Assembly (NCBI GenBank): GCA_001871075.1
Contig: MNUP01000051.1
Location: 1 to 45,225 of the forward strand
Direction: 5' to 3'
DNA length: 45,225 bases
Source of the DNA: Candidatus Desantisbacteria bacterium CG1_02_49_89
GTDB taxonomy: Bacteria > Desantisbacteria > UBA1551
Positions within the stretch are counted from its first letter, which is position 1; the number at the start of each line of letters is the position of its first letter. A program made the translations under genes and the position numbers. The notes under the pieces were generated by a model. It did not search any database. It was given only the letters and a program-made list of their open reading frames with translations, and was not told the DNA's origin. Positions 1-8,413 of this stretch are shown here, in pieces.

Positions 1-218
1 GCCAGCCTAAGGGCCAGGAAACGCTCCCGCCATAACTGGACGGTGGGGCGTGAAACACCCAGGCGTCTGGCTATGTCGTGATTGAAAACACCCTGTGAGG
101 CTAACTTAATAATCTGCGCACGCTGCACCAGACGCAACGGAAAGATTCTTCCTTTTACCCAGCAACCGATGGCCGCTTCTTCCTGCGGCGTAAGCACGAT
201 TCGTTCTGATATGTTCAT
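1..218 (-). CDS. IS630-type transposase, N-terminal fragment (runs off window)
   Basis: From an ATG at 218, 72 codons read leftward to the window edge with no stop, so the gene is incomplete here. The product starts MNISERIVLTPQEEAAIGCW and contains a helix-turn-helix segment, DIARRLGVSRPTVQLWRERF, at about residues 49-68. This layout matches the N-terminal DNA-binding half of IS630/Tc1-mariner-like DDE transposases; the catalytic DDE domain would lie outside the window. The start codon is only about 7 bases downstream of a strong -10 box, so the transcript would be leaderless or nearly so. It sits downstream of the restriction-modification operon in the same orientation and interrupts its last gene. 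The family call rests on the HTH pattern alone. Confidence 0.72.
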   Translation of the reverse strand, partial: MNISERIVLTPQEEAAIGCWVKGRIFPLRLVQRAQIIKLASQGVFNHDIARRLGVSRPTVQLWRERFLALRL

Positions 219-224
219 GCATAT

Positions 225-253
225 ATTATACCATATAAATATCCAAATGTCAA
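225..253 (-). promoter_or_regulatory. Consensus sigma70-type promoter for the transposase
   Basis: On the minus strand there is a perfect TTGACA (248-253), a 17-base spacer and a perfect TATAAT (225-230). The expected transcription start falls at about 218, on the transposase ATG itself. It lies inside the proposed insertion sequence. Confidence 0.75.
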
Positions 254-271
254 GTAATTAATGCGACACCA

Positions 272-340
272 TACTAGATCTACTTCTTCCAACATAAATT
301 TTCTAGTAACAGAATCTAAATTTTCAAAGTTAAATAGCAT
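272..340 (-). pseudogene. Truncated fourth gene of the R-M operon, interrupted by the IS
   Basis: Eighteen bases after the beta-class methyltransferase stop there is a strong Shine-Dalgarno (GGGAGG, 345-350) and an ATG at 340. The product begins MLFNFENLDSVTRKFMLEEV, a well-formed protein N-terminus. About 23 codons on, the frame enters the proposed IS630 end and stops at 215-217 after 41 codons. A good ribosome site and sensible start residues cut by a mobile element indicate a broken gene rather than a chance ORF. I do not recognise its function; its place in the operon suggests an R-M accessory or defence gene. Confidence 0.5.
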
Positions 341-358
341 TTTACCTCCCTTCATAAT

Positions 359-1126
359 TTATTTTATTCTTTTTTGAGCAGCTTCGATATATTTTGTTTC
401 CTTTTCAATGCCAATCCATTGTCTTCCCAATCTTTTTGCTATTGCCGTAGTTGTTCCGCTACCTAAAAATGGATCAAGCACAAGATCACCCTTATTTGAT
501 GATGCAATAATAATCCTTTTTAACATCTCTTCAGGTTTTTGTGTTGGATGAAGAGCACGACCATTTGTACTTCTTAATCTTTCCTTCCCTTGAACTAAAG
601 GCATAAGCCAAACGTCTCTCATTTGTTTTAAAGAACCGTCTTTTTGCCTTTCAGGATTAATCTTTTTCAATTCATCATAATTAAAAACCCACTTTTTTCC
701 TTTAACCCCCCACACAACAAATTCAACAGAATGAGTAAAAACCCTTTTTGTCATGTTAGGCATTGAATTTGTTTTTTGCCAAACAATGACATTATTAATT
801 TTAAATTTGTATTTCCTCAAAGCTGACATTACTTCTGCCAAATTATGATAAGTACAGGAAATATAAATTGAACCATTTTCTTTCAGGACATCATGACAGG
901 CTTTAATCCACTTGTTCGTAAATTGAACATATTTTTTATCTGACATTTTATCCCATTCTTCATTGACCATATACCAATCTCCGCCGGTTTGATTTCCCTT
1001 CCATTGTAAACCACCACCGGAAAGATTATAGGGAGGATCGGCAAATATTAGATTGATTGACTTTTTGTCAATTTTTTTACTTAAAATATCTATACAATTA
1101 CCTTTGTGAATTATATTTTTTCTCAT
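359..1126 (-). CDS. Beta-class DNA (N6-adenine or N4-cytosine) methyltransferase
   Basis: The protein (255 aa from the ATG at 1126) transfers a methyl group from S-adenosylmethionine to DNA. The catalytic motif DPPYN (residues 30-34) comes first and the SAM-binding motif DPFLGSGTT (about 218-226) lies near the C-terminus. This order defines beta-class enzymes such as M.HinfI and DpnA; DPPY usually means adenine-N6. The region between carries the target recognition segment. The start is 4 bases past the endonuclease stop; a TTG at 1138 would give a small overlap and four more residues. With the alpha-class enzyme at 2951-4153 it would protect the two strands of an asymmetric site. The coding sequence is AT-rich compared with the genes right of 5400. 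Confidence 0.9.
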   Translation of the reverse strand: MRKNIIHKGNCIDILSKKIDKKSINLIFADPPYNLSGGGLQWKGNQTGGDWYMVNEEWDKMSDKKYVQFTNKWIKACHDVLKENGSIYISCTYHNLAEVMSALRKYKFKINNVIVWQKTNSMPNMTKRVFTHSVEFVVWGVKGKKWVFNYDELKKINPERQKDGSLKQMRDVWLMPLVQGKERLRSTNGRALHPTQKPEEMLKRIIIASSNKGDLVLDPFLGSGTTTAIAKRLGRQWIGIEKETKYIEAAQKRIK

Positions 1127-1130
1127 TTTA

Positions 1131-2948
1131 TTATGCAATTAGATTTTTCTGCCACACAGAAATAATATTTGGAATTTTTTCTATCCATTTATTAACATCA
1201 CTCACTTTTTCGGAAACAGACAATATATTATTATATAATCCAATCAGTTCTGAATGTGGTAAAAACCTTCCCTTCTGTTTCATTATGACAAGGGTTTTTA
1301 GCAATTCAATGAAATTCTGTATTGATAAAGGTATGATCCTTTGTGGTTTACCTTCATATTCATATTTAACTGAAAACCAAAATGTATTTAATGTATCTCT
1401 ATGCAAAGACGGGGCAATAAAAAGGCAATAGGCGTTCTTGCTTTTATTCTTTTCTTCGAAATCTCTTAAATGCCTCATTATCGGTTGCCCTTCGCAATAC
1501 CATTGGTCCCTGCTAGTTAGCATCGTCACTTCACAAATAGCATTGAAAGAATTGTAATAGCATTCTATGTCCGGCTTACCTGCTGGAGCAGTAAAGGTTG
1601 GTTCATTGTCATCTCCAACCGGATAATTTGGTTGAATTTTTAGTGCGTCATTCAAAGCATGAAGTGCTAATGCGGTATATTTTTCTAATGCAAGCGGCTT
1701 ATCTTCTTCTTTATAAATATTTTGCAGGATTTCAATATATTTAGAAATTGCCGTGATATTTTGAGAGCTTACACGATTTTCTTGCTCCTGTAAATATCTT
1801 CTATATTCTCTGAGTTTTTCAATAAGCTCCTTTAATTTATTTTCGTCAAAGTTCTTATAATTAGGGATATCTTTTTCCGGTGCAGATAGCTTCTTTTCGT
1901 AGCTATGCGTATCTGTTACAAGCTCATCCAAGATCTCTTTAAGTTTCTCCTTTGTTTCCCAGGGAAGTTTTGGTTCACTAATATTCGCAATATATTCTAA
2001 ATATTCATCTTTTGTAATAAATGATATGGATTTCCCGCTATCAAAAGCTAATAAGTTTTTAATTTCTACTTGCCTTCTTTGTTCTAAATCTATATAAAAT
2101 CCATTCCCTCTTATACAAATATAACGCGTTAATCTAAAATACCGGATAGCATTATCTCCATAGTCATCAAGGTTATTGAGTAATTTTTCAATCTCTTTAC
2201 GCTTTTTTGTTTTTAGAAATTCTTGAACAAATTGTTTTTTATAACCTTCGAATATCCATCTTTGTTCCCGCTTATTTTTTCCTTTTAGTTTAGCCCTTAA
2301 TTTTAAAATTTCAGCAGCATAATCCTCAATATTCCTGTAATTTATCAGAGTCGGTGCAAAAAGGGAAAATTCATGCTTACTAATACCCTTTGGTTCTTCG
2401 CCATTTTTTATAGCTTTTTGATTGACAGCATGTATTAAATGAAGGGTACCGATAAATGGTTTTATATCGTAACCGACACCTTCTTTGTAATCATCATTAT
2501 CAGGATTTGGGATCTGCCATTTGATAAAACTCTTAAAAAATATTTCACCAAGGTCATAATCGTCTTTTAATAATAAATGCCCCAATCCTGTAATAAAAAC
2601 CTTTCCTTCTTTTATGGATACAAGGCCTAATTTTTTGAGAGGATTAATAGACTGTCGTCCTCTCATGGCTGGATCTTCGTAGCCCTTTAAATCAAATATT
2701 TCCTTAGCTTCTTTAAAACTAATTTCCTTGTTTATATTATCTATAAGATTAACAAACCTTGATGGAAGACCATTATAAAACTGTTTGACACCGTAACCAT
2801 AAATTCTTTCTTTAATCAATAAAATTTGATATTTCTTCTGTGTTTCAGCATTCCATTCTTCACCTTCAATATTTTTCAAGACTATTAAAAAATTTCTAAG
2901 CCTTTCAGGATTTCTAAGCGTTGTTGTTACTGACCATGGTTTTTTCAT
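1131..2948 (-). CDS. AlwI/N.BstNBI-family type IIS restriction (or nicking) endonuclease
   Basis: The 605-aa product matches the length and layout of the AlwI family, which includes AlwI, PleI, MlyI and the nicking enzyme N.BstNBI. From memory, the N.BstNBI catalytic residues are E418, D456, E469 and E482. This protein has E422, D460 (in GKPDIECYY), E473 (in ICEVTM) and E486 (in YCEGQP), with identical spacing. The C-terminal part is thus a PD-(D/E)XK-like nuclease with an EVT triad, preceded by an N-terminal recognition half and a helical linker (about 330-420). Known relatives recognise GGATC or GAGTC; the target here cannot be read from sequence. The gene starts 2 bases after the upstream methyltransferase stop, with a GTGAGGAAG ribosome site inside that gene's end. 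Whether it cuts one or both strands is open. Confidence 0.9.
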   Translation of the reverse strand: MKKPWSVTTTLRNPERLRNFLIVLKNIEGEEWNAETQKKYQILLIKERIYGYGVKQFYNGLPSRFVNLIDNINKEISFKEAKEIFDLKGYEDPAMRGRQSINPLKKLGLVSIKEGKVFITGLGHLLLKDDYDLGEIFFKSFIKWQIPNPDNDDYKEGVGYDIKPFIGTLHLIHAVNQKAIKNGEEPKGISKHEFSLFAPTLINYRNIEDYAAEILKLRAKLKGKNKREQRWIFEGYKKQFVQEFLKTKKRKEIEKLLNNLDDYGDNAIRYFRLTRYICIRGNGFYIDLEQRRQVEIKNLLAFDSGKSISFITKDEYLEYIANISEPKLPWETKEKLKEILDELVTDTHSYEKKLSAPEKDIPNYKNFDENKLKELIEKLREYRRYLQEQENRVSSQNITAISKYIEILQNIYKEEDKPLALEKYTALALHALNDALKIQPNYPVGDDNEPTFTAPAGKPDIECYYNSFNAICEVTMLTSRDQWYCEGQPIMRHLRDFEEKNKSKNAYCLFIAPSLHRDTLNTFWFSVKYEYEGKPQRIIPLSIQNFIELLKTLVIMKQKGRFLPHSELIGLYNNILSVSEKVSDVNKWIEKIPNIISVWQKNLIA

Positions 2949-2950
2949 AT

Positions 2951-4153
2951 TTACTTCCTCACCTTACAATAAAAAACTCTTTCGGTGTGACCATTTGTTA
3001 TACTTTTACCGGTTGTAAAAGCCTTATAATGCTGCTCAAAAATTTCTACTTCGCCCTTATCCTTTAAAATATTTATTATCTCATTATCTTTTATCCTTGC
3101 GTTGGAACGATTGTCTTTTGATTCTCCTGTATTGTTGTAAGAAACAAGGATGTGTTTGCATTTCGCTTTATGAATCAATTCAGAAAAAGATTTTGAGGCG
3201 TCTTTGAGGCAATATTTGCTTTTAAGGTTAGACCTGTCCATCTTTTTGGCTTTACCGACTAAATCCTGCTTATCCCAGACAATGAGATTTTCGAGCAGAT
3301 GATATGAATCACAATATTGTCGAGAGTTATATGGAGGATCTATATACAAGATATCTGGTTCTATATCATTGATAAGCACATTTGAATCCTTATTATAAAT
3401 TTCATTGTTTCGATTTTCGCTCTGTTTAATATCCAACGTGCGTAATTTTAGCGGAACCACCATATCCAATGTTTTGCGAAAGGCATCATAATGACCGCAG
3501 GTGTTTGCGACTTTATCGACCGCATATAACAAAGAAGTTAAAAGAATGCATTTTTCTTTGAAATTAAGTTTTAATTCCTCAATTTTTTCACGAATTGCCC
3601 CTATCTTCCGCGCATTTTCAACAGTAAAATACGTGCCTCCGTAATTGACTGAAAAATAGTTATCGTTATTTGTGGAAAGGGAATTAAGTAAATCTATGTA
3701 TTTTTCAATTTTTTCTCTGTCAAAATATTCCGGAGAAAGCCAGGCATAAAGTGAAACATAGTTGCTGTACAATATTTCATTGCTTATTATTTTTATATTC
3801 TTTGCATTAAAGTGTTCCCCTGTTACCCCTGTTCCTGCAAAAATATCACAGAAACTATTGTAAGGCTTACATCTTTTCTCAATTATTTCTTCAATCAAAG
3901 CTAATAATTTATATTTATTTCCGAGATATCTTCTGTTTTGGATTTGAATAACATTTTCTGTGTTATTATATTTATTTTTAACAGGAATTATCGAAGAATT
4001 CTTTTTAACAATTGAATGCCGAGGAGGTGTTGGCATATCATCAAATAATGATAATTGTGTTCCTGAAATTAAAGAACCCCAGGATATCTCTCCTATAAAA
4101 GGAAAAATGCTAAATTCATTGGAGTCGGTTTTAGGATACAGAACTTTTGCCAT
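2951..4153 (-). CDS. Alpha-class (D12) DNA adenine-N6 methyltransferase
   Basis: The 400-aa protein carries the D12 layout. Motif X is RRYLGNKYK (about 74-82), motif I is FCDIFAGTGVTGEHF (101-115, SAM binding), and the catalytic DPPYNSRQY (272-280) follows a target recognition region. Motif I before DPPY is the alpha-class order. The first 70 residues are an extension without a recognised domain. It follows lexA after 12 bases, with AGGAGCAGGT as ribosome site, and is followed after 2 bases by the endonuclease. Placing the modification gene before the restriction gene would let protection accumulate first. Paired with the beta-class enzyme it fits methylation of the two different strands of a non-palindromic site. 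Confidence 0.9.
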   Translation of the reverse strand: MAKVLYPKTDSNEFSIFPFIGEISWGSLISGTQLSLFDDMPTPPRHSIVKKNSSIIPVKNKYNNTENVIQIQNRRYLGNKYKLLALIEEIIEKRCKPYNSFCDIFAGTGVTGEHFNAKNIKIISNEILYSNYVSLYAWLSPEYFDREKIEKYIDLLNSLSTNNDNYFSVNYGGTYFTVENARKIGAIREKIEELKLNFKEKCILLTSLLYAVDKVANTCGHYDAFRKTLDMVVPLKLRTLDIKQSENRNNEIYNKDSNVLINDIEPDILYIDPPYNSRQYCDSYHLLENLIVWDKQDLVGKAKKMDRSNLKSKYCLKDASKSFSELIHKAKCKHILVSYNNTGESKDNRSNARIKDNEIINILKDKGEVEIFEQHYKAFTTGKSITNGHTERVFYCKVRK

Positions 4154-4165
4154 ACCTGCTCCTTT

Positions 4166-4804
4166 CTATATTTTTCTTATTACTAGCTTAATTTTCCCCG
4201 CGACCCAGACTTGTTTGTCCGCAGGATTAACAAATATCGGCTGCATAGATTCGTTTGCGGGCTGAAGACGAAGCCTGCCGTCTTTTTCCTTATATAATCT
4301 TTTTACCGTGGCTTCTCCGTCTATGAGAATAACTACGGTATCACCATTATAATCGGGAACTTCTTGTTTGTGTACTATTACATAGTCGCCATTAAATATT
4401 CCGGCATCAATCATACTATTACCTTTAACACGCAGAGCAAAAACGTCCTGAGGATTCTTTACAAACGAATTATCAACCGCGAGACTGCCTTCGATGTTCT
4501 GCACGGCAAAAATCGGTTCACCTGCAGCAACCCTGCCGACAATAGGAATATTAACTGCAGAAACACCATTACCGTTTCCGTTGGTTTTTCCATTCGTAAG
4601 CCGAAGACTGCGGGATTTATGAGGATCGCGTTTGATATAACCCTTTCTTTCAAGGGCAAGTATATGGTCTTTGGAAGCATTGGGGGATTTAAAGGAGAAT
4701 TTCTTCTGGATGTCCAAATAAGAAGGCGCATAGCCACAATCTGTTGTGCTCTGCTCAATGAAGCCCAGGATTTCTTTTTGCCTTTTAGTTAGTTCGCCGT
4801 TCAT
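4166..4804 (-). CDS. lexA: LexA-type SOS repressor heading the R-M operon
   Basis: The 212-aa product has the full LexA layout. An N-terminal winged HTH (about 1-70) has the recognition helix FKSPNASKDHILALERKG, which shares the SPNA core of E. coli LexA. A Gly/Asn-rich linker (70-82) follows. The C-terminal S24 peptidase-like domain has the self-cleavage site GRVAAGEP (A94-G95) and the Ser-Lys dyad S130 (KGNSM) and K168 (EATVKR). It would repress until RecA filaments trigger self-cleavage. The start has a good ribosome site (AGGAG). A matching CTGT-type operator sits in the promoter at 4954-4982. The next gene starts 12 bases on, so the R-M genes very likely share the transcript. Whether this is the only lexA of the genome cannot be judged. 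Confidence 0.93.
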   Translation of the reverse strand: MNGELTKRQKEILGFIEQSTTDCGYAPSYLDIQKKFSFKSPNASKDHILALERKGYIKRDPHKSRSLRLTNGKTNGNGNGVSAVNIPIVGRVAAGEPIFAVQNIEGSLAVDNSFVKNPQDVFALRVKGNSMIDAGIFNGDYVIVHKQEVPDYNGDTVVILIDGEATVKRLYKEKDGRLRLQPANESMQPIFVNPADKQVWVAGKIKLVIRKI

Positions 4805-4953
4805 TTAAACTCCTGATTGTGAGATAAATCGCTCTCCTAACTGACTGGCGGGCAGGCACCGCTACAAATGTCCCGATAAATCGGGACTGCTACTTTACGC
4901 AAAGCAAGCTCTGCCACTACTACAGAAAAGCCCTTATTTCCTTTACGTTATAT

Positions 4954-4982
4954 ATTATACTATAAATTTTTACAGTTGTCAA
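4954..4982 (-). promoter_or_regulatory. Consensus sigma70-type promoter of lexA-R-M operon
   Basis: The minus strand has a perfect TTGACA (4977-4982), a 17-base spacer and a perfect TATAAT (4954-4959). Transcription would start near 4947 and give a 5' leader of about 140 nt before lexA. The leader contains a perfect GTCCCGAT/ATCGGGAC hairpin at 4870-4887. A promoter this strong needs a repressor, in line with the embedded LexA box. Confidence 0.85.
4960..4975 (-). promoter_or_regulatory. LexA (SOS) box inside the promoter spacer
   Basis: The minus strand reads CTGTAAAAATTTATAG, a CTGT-N8-ATAG site one base off the E. coli-type consensus CTGT-N8-ACAG, with flanking A and T extending the symmetry. 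It fills the spacer between -35 and -10, the classical place for a LexA operator. The LexA encoded just downstream has the SPNA recognition helix that reads CTGT half-sites, so protein and site agree. Confidence 0.8.
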
Positions 4983-5409
4983 GTAAAAAATGAAATTTCA
5001 TGCATTTTTGCAAAAATTATCTCTTCTTGACAAATGCAGGCAAAAAAATAGATTGCTTCACTTTGTTCGCAATGACCCTACTACGCCAAGGCTTCGTAGG
5101 GCAGGCAAAAATCCCCCTCACCCTAACCCTCTCCCACTCTGGGGAGAGGGAAAATGCAGGGCACACACCACAAAACTGCTGCATGTCGGATAAATCCGAC
5201 CGCTACAAGGGCGGGCAAGGTCGCCCCTACGCGAAAATGTCGGACGAATCGGGCGTCATAAATGTCGCCCGTTGATGAATCAAGCCCCTTCAACTAAAAT
5301 TATGAATTATGATTTATACCCCGAGGGGCATTATGAATCAAAAGCAAGGATGTTTATTTAAATAAAATTTCTTCACTCATAACTCATAATTCATAACTCA
5401 TAATTGAAT
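4983..5409. other. Gene-free spacer with repeat debris
   Basis: No gene is supported here. It holds a CT-rich segment with the palindrome CTCTCCCactctgGGGAGAG (about 5129-5148), related to the C-rich repeats near 8430 and 13925. It also has a GTCGGATAAATCCGAC hairpin (about 5185-5200), similar in style to the one in the lexA leader. At 5376-5405 there is a degenerate CATAACTCATAATT word array ending at the stop of the next gene. Confidence 0.6.
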
Positions 5410-8400
5410 TTATTGTATCACTATTTCCACTGCCGCGTTAGGGCCGGCATTGATGAAAGTGACCCCGTTGCCAGAGAGCTTGCGGAAACCTGTATCCGTG
5501 TAATTCTCCACCTGGGGCGCTTCAACCCCGTTTATCCTCACCGCCCTGACCGCAACGGTCTTGCTCACGGAAACATGCGCGTTCGCCGGCCCGTCCCCAA
5601 GGTCTATCCTTACGCCGTCAGCTATGGCCCCGAAACTTTTGATCCTGGCCTCGGTGCACACCAGGACTTTGCGGCCGTTGAACTGGAGCAGGGCTGAAGC
5701 GATCTCCGGGTTGTCATTCATTATCCTGATGTTCTTCGTGATATCCGACGGGTTTATGTCAGCCCCGCCGTAATTGTCATCCAGGATATTCCAGACGTCC
5801 GGGTAGCAGAACCACCTTCCCTTCTTGGGGTCGCCGTAATAAACCTGCTGCTGCATGCTGCACCTTGTTATGCCCTCGCCGATCTGCCGCCACGGCCTTG
5901 AGTTGTCGTATTTTGAAAGGTACAGAATGCCTCTCGCGTACCACATCCCGCACCACAGAACAGGCACCCCTGTCCATGACCCGTTGAACAGCGTTGAACC
6001 GATGATCGGTATCGTTGCGTAAGCCATTGCCTTCCTGTCAGGAGCGGTCCACAGGTATACGAAATTTATGCCTGTCCTCGCCCAGAACACCGCGTCGTCA
6101 AGGTAGGTTTTGTCGCCTGTAGCCCTGTACGCCAGGATAAAGCACTCCGGAAGCATTCCGGAAGGAAGGATGTCAGGCGCGTGCAAAGGTATTTCCCACA
6201 CCTGCGCTCCTTCAGGCCTTACGAAATTCTTCCTGACGTATTCAAGCCCCCTTATCCCGGATTCCAGGAATTCCGTGTCGCCGGTGTAAAGCGCGCCTTT
6301 AAGCACGTTGAGCAGTTCCCACGCGCTTATGCCGCACGCCTTGTCCCCCGGCTTGCCGTACCAGTCGAACGTGAACGCGTCCGGGTTGCCCACGAGCTTT
6401 CTTTTTTCTTCCTGCATCTTAAGCACGTTGGGGTCCTTGTAATACTTGATCGCGTTCGCGTTAGGCACGTAACCCCATGACCCGTCCGGATTCTGGCTTT
6501 TCATGGATTTCCTCGCCGATCCTGTCGCGCTTCCTATCTCCGCGCGAAGGCTGGGCCACACAATACCTGTTTTTTCGCCCATCCATTTAAGCTCTTCATC
6601 AAAAGACCTGCCTGCCGGCATGGGCGGGATACCGAAAAGGGCTATCCACTCGTCCTGCGCGTCCAGGATGTTCCCGGCAGCGCTGGCGAAAAGCGCTGCC
6701 TCAAGCCTCAGCCTGTTTCCCTTTTTCACCTTGAACGGCGCTGTCGAAACAAGTATGTTCGGTTTTCTTTTGTCAGCGTTGCTCATCGCGAACAGCCCCA
6801 TTGTGGTGTTGTCCTGTTTCTCGAACCTGTTCGGGCTGCCGAAATACGATCTGGGATACGATTCTCCGTCAGCCCAGGCCTGCACCTGGGACCAGAGAAT
6901 GCTGACAAGCCCAAGCGGCGTTTCCACAGCGATCAGCGGGACAGTCGGCATATACGCGGGCGGCGCGAACCGCAGGTCGTCCGGCGGTGAATGAAAAAGG
7001 TAGTTTGAGGACTGCTCCTCAGGCGTCAGGTACTCGACTCCGGAAAAAAGCGCCATCTTCCTCTGCGACCCGAAACCGCCTGTTCCAAGCGAAAGCCACG
7101 GTCCGCGGAAATGGAAAAATCCCGCGTCCCTGTCAGGTGAAACCGCGCTTACAAGCAGGACCTTGTCTTTGTCCGCCGGCGTTATCCTGTATTCGAATTT
7201 CCACAGCGTGCCGCCGTCATCCTTCAAAGCGGCTTCAAGCGCGAGCGCTTCCCCGTTAACGGTCGCTTTCTGGCTAAGGCCTGAAACGTATTCCATCCCG
7301 CCTTCTTTTGTTTCAACGATGGCGTAATGCGGCAGGCCCGTGACCCCGGCAAGCCCCCACCCGTCCCTTTTCAGATAAAGGAAACCGGGTCCGAACCCGT
7401 CCTTTGTTTTCGGGAAATAGAGCCGCAGCTTCGCGTTGGAGAAACAGGCGTAGTCCTGGGTGACGATCGCGCCGGCCGGGATCTCGTAGATCTTCGCTAT
7501 GTCCGGATATTTTTCAATGACAGGCACGTTTATTTTCGCCTTTACCGTTTTATAACCCGGTGCTGAAACCTGCACTGTTATCTTAAGGATCCCCGGCTTC
7601 GCCGCTTTCACGGTCCATTCAGACTTTTTAACCACAGTCGCCCTTATTTCCTCGTATTCAAAAGGCTTTGCGCCCGCGACCCCCGCATCCGCGCCTGAAA
7701 GCGTGACCTTCACCTTCTCAAGCGTTCCGCCCCCCGAGTTCGTTATTTCCGCGGTTATACCAACATCGTCTCCGGCAAGCGCTATGACCTTGTCGGCAAA
7801 AACCCTGTTAACCGCAAGCGCCGGGTCCAGCTCCCTTACCTCTATGTCGTCGATTATCCAGTCCGCGGTAACATTATCAGCCCCTTCTCCCGACATCCTC
7901 GGGGCAAGCACTATCGCCTGGTGCTGGTTCTTGAAATTGAACTTGAAGCTCGCCTTGTGCCATTTGCCGTCAGCGTCTGAAAGCGGTATGGTCACGCTCG
8001 CCCTGGGGTCCACCTCTGTGTTCTTCCAGGATATCGCGTAGAAGATCAGGTTCCCCTTTTTCACCTCGGAGTTTATCTTGTAGAAAAAGGATATGACCCC
8101 GTCGCTTATCATGGTTGGAAGGAAGTAATTTAGTATCGTTGACTTGCCCTGCGAGCTCAGTTTTATAGCGAACTTGCCCGAGTGCGCGTCGCTCACAACG
8201 CTGACCGCGTCCGAAGGGGACGCGCTCCAGCCCGGAGGCGCGTTCTCAGCCGGCACAGCCGGAAGGTCCGGGTTCTCCCCGGGAATTGTGCGCACCCTTT
8301 CCATGTCGCCGTCGTCAAACACGTTATCCCCCGCCATCCCGTACCCTCCGAGACCGCATATCATTACCAACGCCATACCGATACATAAAATCTTTTGCAT
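5410..8400 (-). CDS. Large secreted protein, putative alpha/alpha-barrel glycan-active enzyme
   Basis: From the ATG at 8400 (ribosome site AGGAGAGTTG) the product is 996 aa. A signal peptide (MQKILCIGMALVMICGL) leads to a CBM-like beta-sandwich (about 30-185, ending DWIIDDIEV), then a CARDB-like beta domain (about 200-290), then a long region resembling beta-sandwich plus alpha/alpha-toroid polysaccharide hydrolases or lyases. The toroid part (about 590-860) is rich in W and in helix-pair patterns such as GISAWELLNVLKGALYTGD. A small C-terminal beta domain follows. I cannot identify catalytic residues or a GH/PL number. An in-frame start 24 bases upstream is less likely because it precedes the ribosome site. 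Export and glycan binding are well supported, catalysis less so. Confidence 0.7.
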   Translation of the reverse strand: MQKILCIGMALVMICGLGGYGMAGDNVFDDGDMERVRTIPGENPDLPAVPAENAPPGWSASPSDAVSVVSDAHSGKFAIKLSSQGKSTILNYFLPTMISDGVISFFYKINSEVKKGNLIFYAISWKNTEVDPRASVTIPLSDADGKWHKASFKFNFKNQHQAIVLAPRMSGEGADNVTADWIIDDIEVRELDPALAVNRVFADKVIALAGDDVGITAEITNSGGGTLEKVKVTLSGADAGVAGAKPFEYEEIRATVVKKSEWTVKAAKPGILKITVQVSAPGYKTVKAKINVPVIEKYPDIAKIYEIPAGAIVTQDYACFSNAKLRLYFPKTKDGFGPGFLYLKRDGWGLAGVTGLPHYAIVETKEGGMEYVSGLSQKATVNGEALALEAALKDDGGTLWKFEYRITPADKDKVLLVSAVSPDRDAGFFHFRGPWLSLGTGGFGSQRKMALFSGVEYLTPEEQSSNYLFHSPPDDLRFAPPAYMPTVPLIAVETPLGLVSILWSQVQAWADGESYPRSYFGSPNRFEKQDNTTMGLFAMSNADKRKPNILVSTAPFKVKKGNRLRLEAALFASAAGNILDAQDEWIALFGIPPMPAGRSFDEELKWMGEKTGIVWPSLRAEIGSATGSARKSMKSQNPDGSWGYVPNANAIKYYKDPNVLKMQEEKRKLVGNPDAFTFDWYGKPGDKACGISAWELLNVLKGALYTGDTEFLESGIRGLEYVRKNFVRPEGAQVWEIPLHAPDILPSGMLPECFILAYRATGDKTYLDDAVFWARTGINFVYLWTAPDRKAMAYATIPIIGSTLFNGSWTGVPVLWCGMWYARGILYLSKYDNSRPWRQIGEGITRCSMQQQVYYGDPKKGRWFCYPDVWNILDDNYGGADINPSDITKNIRIMNDNPEIASALLQFNGRKVLVCTEARIKSFGAIADGVRIDLGDGPANAHVSVSKTVAVRAVRINGVEAPQVENYTDTGFRKLSGNGVTFINAGPNAAVEIVIQ

Positions 8401-8413
8401 CAACTCTCCTTTT

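Larger units (their letters stand above)
1..271 (-). mobile_element. IS630-like insertion sequence, one end
   Basis: The transposase fragment and its promoter occupy the left end of the window. IS630-family elements insert at TA dinucleotides. The open reading frame that begins at 340 is colinear until about the TA at 272-273, after which the sequence (minus strand TGGTGTCGCATTAATTAC) looks like a terminal repeat leading into the transposase promoter. The exact boundary is inferred, because the other end of the element is not in the window. Confidence 0.55.

Noticed and set aside
5025-5053. Plus-strand promoter TTGACA with a -10 17 bases on
   Set aside because: The -10 would be AGATTG, a poor match, and no gene on the plus strand follows.
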